Made by a program: the position numbers and the translations under genes
Notes under the pieces: model-generated
Databases searched by the model: none
Seen by the model: only the letters and a program-made list of their open reading frames with translations
What the model was told of the DNA's origin: nothing
In this document: positions 55,560-64,000 of the stretch, piece after piece
Numbering within the stretch: position 1 is the first letter of the stretch
How the letters are laid out: each line of letters starts with the position of its first letter
Source of the DNA: Gerris lacustris
Lineage: Eukaryota > Arthropoda > Insecta > Hemiptera > Gerridae
Direction: 5' to 3'
NCBI GenBank assembly: GCA_951217055.1
Contig: OX578276.1
Coordinates: 15,793,430-15,857,429, forward strand
Length of the DNA: 64,000 nt

Positions 55560-56276
55560 AGTAAAAATTACGATTAAAAAAGAATAAAAATAAAAATTAT
55601 ATAATTCAATTTATTTTAAATAATTTAGTTATGAATAGAGAAAGGTCAAGTATAAAAAACAAACCTAGGATTAAACAATCTTCATTAACTATTAAAATAA
55701 CTTTTTAAGATGATACTTTATTTATTTAGTCACTAAAGGGAAACTAAAACATGATATTTAGATGGGACAAATAAAAGTGCTTAATTTTAACACTTTTGGT
55801 CACATGATTAAAAATTAAAGTGGTGAAAAAAAAAATACAGTTTCAAAATATGAGTATCACATGTCACTACACAATTAAGGTTGTACACAAAAGGTAGAAA
55901 TTAATATGGAACCATCTGTGGGCTAACCCACATACACTGGATAAATTTAATTAAAATCAGATAAGTAGTTTAAAAAAAATAAGTTTTAAAAGAAAAAAAT
56001 TAAGCAAAAGTGAAAGAGTGAAGCTATGCGCCATACTAATCCTTTTTTTGTATTTATTGTATCTTTTAACTGTGATATCAAATTTAATTAAATAAGAGAA
56101 ATCAATAGTAGTAGCAGTCAATAATAGTTTCCTTCGTACATTACAATGTCTTTTTATTTTGTAATTATTTTTCTTGTGTTATTATTGTTAAGAAAGTTGA
56201 AATTAATTAGCAACACTAATTAGCAGGCTTTTTTTTTATAAAAGAAATAAGATAGATATGAAAAAGAAAGAAAAAC
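55560..56276. other. Gene B intron segment, no feature seen
   Basis: AT-rich. 56010-56030 (GTGAAGCTATGCGCCATACT) loosely resembles the family F end at 18010. Nothing else. Confidence 0.4.
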
Positions 56277-56390
56277 CTTGAAATTAAGTCAGACTCTTTT
56301 TGAATAGGATCAGTCTTAGCCTTATTAATAGCAATTAAGTCTTGTTCTGTGCTGCCAGCTCCATCAACTGAATCCTGGCACAGTTCCCAC
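56277..56390 (-). CDS. Gene B, second visible coding exon
   Basis: Acceptor TTGAATGTTGCAG|G, donor TTTCAAG|GTTTTT. One base, 37 codons, two bases, so in and out phases fit both neighbours. It encodes WELCQDSVDGAGSTEQDLIA then INKAKTDPIQKESDLIS. No domain is recognised. A mariner-like element ends 57 bp before its acceptor. Confidence 0.78.
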
Positions 56391-56447
56391 CTGCAACATT
56401 CAACATATAACTATAAACATAAATATAAAGACATGAAAACAAGTATA

Positions 56448-57391
56448 CGAGGTCTGTTCAAAAAATACGCGGACTGACGTCATAAAACAAAATGTACTCT
56501 ATTGAGAAGTTACAAGTCTGGGTCCCCTTCAAAGTACTCTCCTCCCCAACGCACACACTTATCCCAACCCAACGGTGTTTCCATTTTTTGAAACTGTCCT
56601 GGTACTCTCCTTTTGTAATGTCCTTCAGCTCCTTCGTTGCCTTAATCTCAGGAATCGACTCAAATTTTCTTTCTTTGAGGGTCTTTTGAGTTTGGGGAGC
56701 AAGAAAAAGTCACAAGGAGCAAGGTCAGGTGTGATATGATCCTTCACAAGATATGGTCATCTTCTTCTGAACGATCAAGCATTTCCTGACAAACCCGGAC
56801 GCGATTGGCTTTTTGGTTGTCCGTCATCAGGCGTGGCACAAATTTCGCAGCAACGCGGTGCATCTTCAATTTTGTGGTCAAAATCTCGTAACAAGATCCA
56901 ACTGATATCCCACACTCTTCAGCAAGCTCCCTAATGGTCAGACGTTGATTTGCCCTCACCAGGGTGTTGATTCTGTCCACGGGTCGTCGGTTGCCGTGGA
57001 AGGATGTCCAAGCCGTTCATTGTCTTCAATCGACTGTAGACCACCCTTGAAACGTTAATGCCACTTGAAACATGGCGTACGCTTCATAGCAATATCGCCG
57101 TGAGCCGTGGTAAGCTTAGCAAATGTTTCAGTCGCAGATTTTCTAAGTTTAACACAACATTTCACAGCAAGTCGTTGCTCCTTCAGGTCATTCACTCTGA
57201 AATTCGACAAACCAAAAAATCGTACTTCACTAAAAGCCACGTAGCTAATAAAAAAATAAAGATATCTTCAATCGGGCAACGTTGTTATTATCAGCTGATC
57301 TGTACAAACCTAGCGACACCAAGAAGATTCCTCTGGGACCAACTGGAGCCGCGCAATTCAAACAGTCCGCGTATTTTTTTAATAGACCTCG
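56448..57391 (-). mobile_element. Deleted mariner-like element
   Basis: Terminal repeats CGAGGTCTGTTCAAAAAATA and complement of CGAGGTCTATTAAAAAAATA, then CGCGGACTG on both; TA on either side. Minus-strand coding remnants: QRLAVKCCVKLRKSATETFA at 57195-57100 and NTLVRANQRLTIRELAEECG with ISVGSCYEIL at 56980-56744, which are the two helix-turn-helix parts of mariner transposase, frameshifted. The catalytic domain is deleted. The complete element end lies 58 bp from a gene B acceptor. Confidence 0.88.
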
Positions 57392-57730
57392 TATTCACCA
57401 GGCTATGGGATCATTCTCATTTGAATTGGCAATTTCAGCATCCTAGGGCTTGATTTTTGTGGGAGGGGGAAACATTGCATACTTTTATTCTGTCCTGGTA
57501 AACTTTTTGTTGTTTTTTTTATGTCCCGATCAACACATCATTAGACTATTACAGTAATCTTATACACCTGTTCTTAAGCCTTCTGTTTAAAAAAAATTGC
57601 ACTTGTACTTTTAGAGTCTCTTTATAACCAACACAGGTAATTTGCGTTATATTCGTTACAGCTTTTTCTTTACTTCTTTTTAATGTCTGCCTTTATTCTG
57701 TTTTACTTACTTTACAGTCATATGTTAGCT
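57392..57730. other. Gene B intron segment, no feature seen
   Basis: Plain intron DNA between the mariner-like element and the hAT-type element. Confidence 0.4.
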
Positions 57731-58173
57731 CAGCATTTCCCAACCCTATGGTCGTGACCCAAAGAAGGGTCGTGACAAAATATTTTTGGGTCGCGAAAAA
57801 TCTTTGAAATTATACATAAATTAAACAATACTTGTCCAGTATTGTAAAAATACTATCACAAAAAGCATAATATTCACATAAGTTCAACGGAATATAAAAT
57901 ATGTTAGGTAAATAAATTTAATTTAATAAAAATTAAACATTTATACATCGATAAATGCATTAGGAAAAGATAAAAAAAAAAATACTTGAAAGATTGACAA
58001 AAATAAGGGTATTGCAACAGGGATTGATAAAACTTTCTTGAAGCTTTAATCTCTTTTCTTTAAGCATCAGCCTGCCAACATAAGTTCAGGAATTAAGTGC
58101 TTTATATAATACAAAACTGATACAAATAACAAAGAAAAAAAAAAAAAAAATGAACACATCAACCAATGCCTTT

Positions 58174-58204
<31 letters not shown>

Positions 58205-58269
58205 CTACAGTCACACCTCCCTAATTCAGTAATAATTTGCAAAGAATTCAGGCTCTTGGGACCATGTAT

Positions 58270-60209
58270 GGGTAATTCCAATTTAAAGCGCAATTTTCAT
58301 ATCCTAGATAACTGGAGCGTTTTTCACATAATTGACAGGATTTTTCTTCATGGTAACTCAGTTAAGCTAATAATACAACCAAGCAAAAAAAATAATGCGC
58401 CGCTTAATTTTAATCACTACAAAAATTTCCAAAAGGCGATTTTGTAACAACCGTGGCTGTCCTTAAGTCAGTTGTTCTTATTCACTTCACTCTAGCTCAT
58501 ACATTAATAATTTTATTCAAAAACTTTTGGATAATTTTGAAGTAGGGTCCTACCAGGATTAAAATATGTGTTAGTTATTAAAAATAATAAATTATTACTA
58601 AACGGAACTTCAAGTTAAAGTTTGTCCTTTAAAAAAATGTAATTACCGTGGCATTATATATGTGACCCCTACTCTGGTTGTGGCAGGGAGATTTTAAGTG
58701 GCGAGAGATTTTTGCAATGTTGCAACACTGGTTTTCTAGCAACAGTTGATAGGGTATGAGCTGAACCCTTCATTTGGGAGCTAGCGCTAATTCCGATTGT
58801 TCTTCCAGTTACGTACCCTTTTAAACGTAATTACTGTGCATGTTATTAAAGTCTATTTTCAACAACTTTTTAGGTTAAGTTATAGATCATTGTTAAGGCT
58901 TTTAAGAGTGCTATTTAACCCTTTGACTGCGGCATAGAAGAGAGAAAAAAGTCCTTCCTGGGAACGGATTTTTTTTTTCATTTATTTATGTTAGGTTGGA
59001 CTCAGGTATGCATGATATTGCATCAGAATCGTTTTTATAATGTTTATTGTTTATAAACATAACAAAAACATAATGACGCACCTTGTGCGTCATGCAGCCA
59101 CAGAAATGACAATTTATCACTGAAACGGGCATGACGCACCATATGCGTCACCATGACGCATCGTGTTCGTCATGGTATTATTATTCTATTTTTACTTATT
59201 TTATTATTCAATACGTAAAAAAATGACAAGTTTTTAAATTGTATCGTGTAATTGAAACATGTAAACACTTGGACCTTATTAATTATTCATAATTATTGAT
59301 ATATGTATAAAAAAATAATTTTTTTTGAAGGTTTCTTTGCATCCCAGCCATCTAAAGTATTTATTTTAGAAATTAATATATATCGGAAGAAAGAAAAAAT
59401 AAAATAAAATAAAAAAATGGGAAGAGCAAAATGTTAGGAAAACGGTGTGACGCAACAGGTGCGTCAATAATGACGCACCGTGGGCGTCATGTCATTTTGA
59501 AGAAAGCAATGTTTAGTGCCCCAGTTAAAAAAATCTAAACTTGTCAAATAAAATCCCTAAAAATTAGTAAATACACAAGTTATGCTAGCTAATGACTTAC
59601 TTTTATCAGTAAAAAAATGCTGTATAATTTACCTTATGCGAGTAGCGTACTGAGGGGCCAGAAAAAAAGAGAAAGCAAAAACACGCGTTACTAAGCACAA
59701 AAACAAAGGAAACGGGAACGACTCACTCCATACAACCCTTGGACTAGTACGAACATGACCACCCCTCTTCCAAGCCGATATCATATGGCAGAGGCTCCCC
59801 CACTCCTTTTTTGGAGAGAGGTTTTTTTCTGTCCATGACGCACCGTAGGCGTCATGCAGTTTCTCTAAAGAGACAATATGTGACGCACATGGTGCGTCCT
59901 ACCGCAGTCAAAGGGTTAATGGAGTATTGAAATTGGATTTTTATTTTAAACTACTGACCAAAATATTTTCTTAAAGTGTGAAATGTAACAACCATGCACA
60001 ACAATGTGTAATTCACGTGACTTAATTATCATGTTTTAAATAAACTTAATTCCGACCTAAAAATTTAAAAAATTATTTCCCATCTGTCCCGCATGCTGCA
60101 ATATATCTAAAATTAGTCCGAGAACATTCCATAATTTTTTTAAAAAGTCAAAATTTTCAGTCTTAGTCCAATTTTAGATTCCAAAATAGCACTTTAAATT
60201 GGAATCACC
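58270..60209 (+). mobile_element. GGGTRATTC TIR element, copy 1 (middle level of nest)
   Basis: Ends GGGTAATTCCAATTTAAAGC and complement of GGTGATTCCAATTTAAAGTG; about 28 bp terminal repeats. It is colinear, in opposite orientation, with 62587-63540 over about 940 bp once the piggyBac-like insert (58920-59915) is removed. No ORF. Superfamily not recognised. Confidence 0.85.
58920..59915. mobile_element. piggyBac-like non-autonomous element
   Basis: TTAA at 58916-58919 and 59916-59919 flank CCCTTTGACTGCGG and its complement CCGCAGTCAAAGGG. TTAA targets and CCC ends are diagnostic of piggyBac. The sister copy at 62891-62894 has a single TTAA at the same site. 996 bp, no transposase. The interior carries seven 19 bp dyads TGACGCA-N5-TGCGTCA. 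Confidence 0.92.
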
Positions 60210-60328
60210 TGTACATACCCTGCAATCTATGAGTATGCAATATGAAACAATAGTAATCAAGGTAGGGTCGTGTAAATGTTAAGGATAAATATATAGGGTC
60301 ACGGCATCAAAAAGGTTGGGAAACACTG

Positions 60329-61385
60329 TCTTACCTTATTGCATAACTTTAAATTTAATTTTGTCACTTGGTTTGTTGTTTGTCTGAAGAAGGCTGCTTT
60401 AGAACAGCCGAAACCGCTCAATTGTTTCAAAACACAATTATTTTGTGTGAACACGTTGTTTTGGTTTTTGAACTACACCTGTTCTATGATGAGTTATCAC
60501 CATTATCACCAGAGAAAGTATTATCTCGGATATTTTTACTTTAAAAGTGGATCTACTAACTGATAAATTATTATTTAGGACAATAGACAATATGCTCATA
60601 ACACTCCACTGATACTGCTACACAGTGCTTGATTTGTGACAGTACCACATACCGGTACCTCTTGTTGATGAAAGATTGTTGGTGCACATGAGTTTTATTT
60701 TTTACCAATGTTTTATTTTTTATTTATTTATTTTTTCTTTTACCAAGTGTAAATAGAAATGTTGTATTCAAACTATTAAAATTCTCAGAAAAGCGCTAAA
60801 ATGACTTTTTAAAAAGCCAAAATTTCAAAACTTTTTGTCTAAGTACCGGAACCTCTTTATTTACAAATCAAGCACTGCTGGTACATGCACAACAAACTCA
60901 TTAGTTATCTATATCCAGAGAATAAGATTGAATAAAAATACCCTCCGTGTTTTCACAAAGGCAGTAACTAACAACTGCCCACTGACAGAAGGAGAGTTAC
61001 TTACTCAACATAACAGGTACCTTCAAGAAGTGGATGGGTTCAATTTTCCAAACTCCTAAATAAGGGTCTATTGACTTGTTATTGGAATAATAGGGTTCTA
61101 TGAAGCTTGCTGAACACACTGTAAACCACAGCTTCACTTAATTCTTACAAGTTACAGATACAGTGCACAGTCCACAAGAGAAGTCCAAACCGAAAGGATG
61201 GAACAAGGGTGTATATTACATAGTTACAACACAACCTGTTTTTATAGCTCTGTTTGTGAATCTTGTTTTGTACTCTTTAAAAGTTGTTTAGCTCTGTTAT
61301 GTTTTAATATATGTGCTAATGACGGATTTTGAGGAGAAAAATAATTAATATAAAAATGTCATTTTTCAAAACTGGTCTTATTTTC

Positions 61386-61421
<36 letters not shown>

Positions 61422-62036
61422 TTTCTGTATTCTTTACCTTAGTTGTATCTATGTGCAAAATTTGGGGAAGATTGAATGACGGGAAGTGGTTCAAAATTGG
61501 GGTAATAGGTGTGCGATGAAACTTAAAAAGCGAATAAATTTGACGCCATTTTGTTTTTATTTTTTGTTTTTTTGGTTTCTGTATTCTTCACCTTAGTTGT
61601 ATCTATGTGCAAAATTGGGGAAATCGAAATGTGCGATGAAACTTACAAAGCAAAGTAATATAAGACCAGTAATAAAGTTAGTTTTCTCAAAGAATAATAT
61701 TTATTACCTTCTGGTGGGCACATGAATGTGTTATATCTAGTGGCGGGCACATCGGTCTCTAAAATTGTTTTGCTAGAATAACTGAGCTTTATTTTAATAT
61801 GATCACATTAACAAAACATCGTCTTTGTAAAATCAATTAAAATCACAATAAGGATTAAAAATAATAAATATACAAAATTGTACAACAGGCACATCAGTCT
61901 GTCAGATCGATGTGCCTACCAGAGGGTTAATAAAGAACATTTCTAGCTTCTCCAAATGCACAGGGTTACCCTGTAGAATATTATTAATGAGTATTTAGTC
62001 TTATACTATAAAATTATTTAGTGGGTGAAAATATAC
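60329..62036. other. Gene B intron segment
   Basis: Contains a T run of about 33 bases at 61390-61421 and a direct duplication: TTTCTGTATTCTTTACCTTA with GTTGTATCTATGTGCAAAAT at 61421-61462 and again at 61577-61617. The plus frame 60835-61059 has no recognised family. No gene seen. Confidence 0.5.
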
Positions 62037-62506
62037 CTAGATGATTTTCTTCTCTGGTGAATTACGTTGGTCCACATGAACTCCCTGTATTTCTGTCCCT
62101 TGCAGGCTCTAGCTCTGCCTCTACGCCCAGGCTTGGGACTATCGGCAGTGTCGCTATCGTTAGAGCAGTGTATACTTGTCAGTCTTGCAGGTTTCCTTCC
62201 AACTGAGTTTTTCTCCCGTCTACCTCTAGTACTAATTTTAATATTAGTTTTGATTTCCGGTTGAGGTTTCAAGCGATCGCATTGTTTGGGCGACTCGGCT
62301 TCGTCAAGTTTCTCCCAGCAGAGAAGTTTCTTCCTCCACGAGCTCCTAGCGTCCATTTCTTTACTCTCCACCTTCGGAACAACGTCTGGTAACATGGGAT
62401 TCACGTCGGGAAATATCAAGTTTTCGTCGGTCTTTTTCTTCTTAACTTCGGGTAAATTAATACTGGGGATTTCTAAATTCATGTTCAAACTCACATTATC
62501 TATCAC
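62037..62506 (-). CDS. Gene B, first visible coding exon
   Basis: Acceptor TTTAATGTTTCAG|GTG at phase 0, donor ATCTAG|GTATAT. 156 codons plus AG. It encodes VIDNVSLNMNLEIPSINLPE, a Pro/Asp stretch FPDVNPMLPDVVPKVESKEM, the Trp-containing SSWRKKLLCWEKLDEAESPK, and a basic end GRRGRARACKGQKYREFMWT. The mixed acidic then Arg/Lys-rich layout is typical of chromatin-associated proteins, but I recognise no domain. The upstream part of the gene is beyond the right edge; an in-frame ATG at 62515 lies in the intron and is not a start. Confidence 0.82.
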
Positions 62507-62586
62507 CTGAAACATTAAAATAATAATATATTAGTTAATAACAAAGTTAACATTAGATTAACTTTGATACAATATTATGGGTGATT

Positions 62587-63540
62587 GGGTGATTCTAATT
62601 TAAAGTGCTATTTTGGAAGCTAAAATTGGACTTAAACTGAAAATGTTGACTTTTTTAAAAAAAATTCAGAAAAAATTATGGAATATTCTCGGACTAATTT
62701 CAGATATATTGCACCATGCGGGACAGATGGGAAATAACTTTACAAATTTTTAGGCTGTAATTAAGTTTATTTAAAGCATGGTAATTAAGGGACGTGAATT
62801 ACACTTTTTCGTGCACGGTTGTTACATTTCACACTTAAAGAAAATATTTTGGTCAGTAGTTTAAAATAAAAACCCAATTTTAATACACCATTAAATAGCA
62901 CTCTTAAAAGCCTAAACAATGAACTATAACTTAACCTAAAAAGTTTTTGAAAATAGACTTTATTAGCATGCACAGTAATTACGTTTAAAAGAGTACGCAA
63001 CTGGAAGAACAATCGGAATTAGCGCTAGCTCTCAACTAAAGGGTTCAGCTCATCCCCTATCAACCGTTACATAAAAACCAGTGTTGCGGCATTGCGAAAA
63101 TCCGTCGCCATGCTTAAAATCTCCCTACCACAACCAGAGTAGGGACACATTTATATAATGCCATGGTAATTACATTTTTTTAAAGGACAAACTTTAACTT
63201 GAAGTTCCATTTAGTAATAATTTATTATTTTTAATAACTAACACATATTTTAATTCTGGTAGGACCCCACTTCAAAATTATCCAATAAGTTTTTGAATAA
63301 TATGATTAATGTACGAGCTAGAGTGAAGTGAATAAGAAAAATTGACTTTAGGACAGCCACGGTTGTTACAAAATCGCCTTTTGAAAATTTTTGTAGCGGT
63401 TAAAATTAAGCGGCGCATTATTTTTTTGCTTGGTTGTAGTTCTCTAAGCTTAACTGAGTTACCATGAAGAAAAATCCTGTCAATTGTGTGAAAAACGCTC
63501 CAGTTATTCATGAAAATTGCACTTTAAATTAGAATCACCC
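62587..63540 (-). mobile_element. GGGTGATTC TIR element, copy 2 (empty piggyBac site)
   Basis: GGGTGATTCTAATTTAAAGT at 62587 and its complement ending at 63540, terminal repeats of about 28 bp. Inverted relative to copy 1. It reads straight through TATTTAATGG where copy 1 carries the piggyBac-like insert. 954 bp, non-coding. It lies upstream of the first visible gene B exon. Confidence 0.88.
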
Positions 63541-64000
63541 TTATAATGTAAAGAAGAAATGAATTGCCTTTAAAGCAGCTTTCACACTGAAAAAATGGGG
63601 AAAAGAAGACAGGTGACAAGAGATAGGAGACAAGATTTTACTCACATAGACAAGTCATGAGTCCAAGCCTCTTTAGTGTAAAAAGAATATTAGTTTTAAT
63701 AATAATGTAATGCATTGGTTCAGTGAAGAGACATGTCTCCTGCCTTCTGTCTTTTTGGTGTAATAGCCACCTAAAGAGACAAATTTGATAAAGATCAAGG
63801 TGGAAGTAGCTTTCATCCACAACCTGTCTCCATCAGTGCAAGAGAAAATGTACTTATGTGGAACCAAAGTGCTGAGGAGATCATAGTAAGTAGGGCTTAA
63901 ACATCGGTAACAGCAGGTGGTGCTAGAAGTGGATAGTGACAGAAAAGTCAACTAATTTTATCCAGTTATCAGTAGCATCAAATTGTAATCAACATGCTTA
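63541..64000. other. Right edge, intron or flank of gene B
   Basis: Contains words such as GCTTTCACACTGAAAAAATG at 63580 which partly recur at 50660 (GGCGGCTTTCACACATAAAAGACAGAAGA), so a dispersed repeat is present. No exon found. Confidence 0.4.

Larger units (their letters stand above)
57731..60328. mobile_element. hAT-type element (outer level of nest)
   Basis: Ends CAGCATTTCCCAACCCT at 57731 and GGTTGGGAAACACTG ending at 60328, which are inverted repeats of hAT style. The flanking 8-mers TGTTAGCT and TCTTACCT match at six of eight positions, a worn 8 bp duplication. Words GGGTCGTGAC... and GTCACGG repeat near both ends. The interior is taken up by other elements; no transposase seen. Confidence 0.8.

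Noticed and set aside
62286..62510. Plus-strand ORF over gene B exon
   Set aside because: Antisense of a coding exon with good splice signals; no independent evidence.

Overview
The window is animal nuclear DNA, most likely from an insect. It is AT-rich, has short exons separated by multi-kilobase introns with consensus GT-AG junctions, and is packed with insect-type mobile elements (mariner, hAT, piggyBac, Harbinger, Helitron, RTE-like and RNase H-bearing LINEs, tRNA-derived SINEs). A hemipteran host is only a guess. There are no operons, bacterial genes or CRISPR arrays.

Three host genes can be read, all on the minus strand. (1) Positions 27982 down to 1: the first eight coding exons of a connector enhancer of KSR (CNK), a Ras/MAPK scaffold. 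The order is SAM (27982-27670), CRIC (21130-16299), PDZ (10065-8162), then a proline/serine-rich linker running off the left edge. All junction phases agree and give 624 residues; the PH domain expected further on is outside the window. (2) Positions 40434-37411: the last two coding exons of an unrecognised gene ending in a helical, Ala/Leu-rich tail. (3) Positions 62506-47706: the last five coding exons (320 residues) of a basic, Ser/Lys/Arg-rich protein, probably nuclear, that I cannot name.

The rest is repeats. CNK introns hold three large satellites (83 bp at 4745-5356, 100/108 bp at 18530-20010, 51 bp at 26536-27320), two long foldback elements (6554-7132, 14845-15894), a palindromic tRNA-like element (14366-14620), a SINE with clear target duplications (16703-16928) and LINE remnants. 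The interval 28000-47700 holds a 2.9 kb hAT element with a perfect 8 bp target duplication and a 62 bp satellite inside it, a Helitron nested in another repeat (36001-37126), and several MITEs and palindromes. Introns of the third gene hold an almost intact LINE ORF (52068-54461) bounded by about 500 bp direct repeats, a deleted mariner (56448-57391), and a three-level nest: hAT (57731-60328) containing a 0.95 kb TIR element containing a piggyBac-like element (58920-59915). The uninterrupted sister of the middle element lies at 62587-63540 and shows the empty TTAA site.

No novel multi-gene system was found. The most unusual signals are seven 19 bp TGACGCA-N5-TGCGTCA dyads inside the piggyBac-like element, the co-varying flanks of the tRNA-like elements, the 500 bp duplication around the LINE, and the many hairpin-forming introns of CNK.
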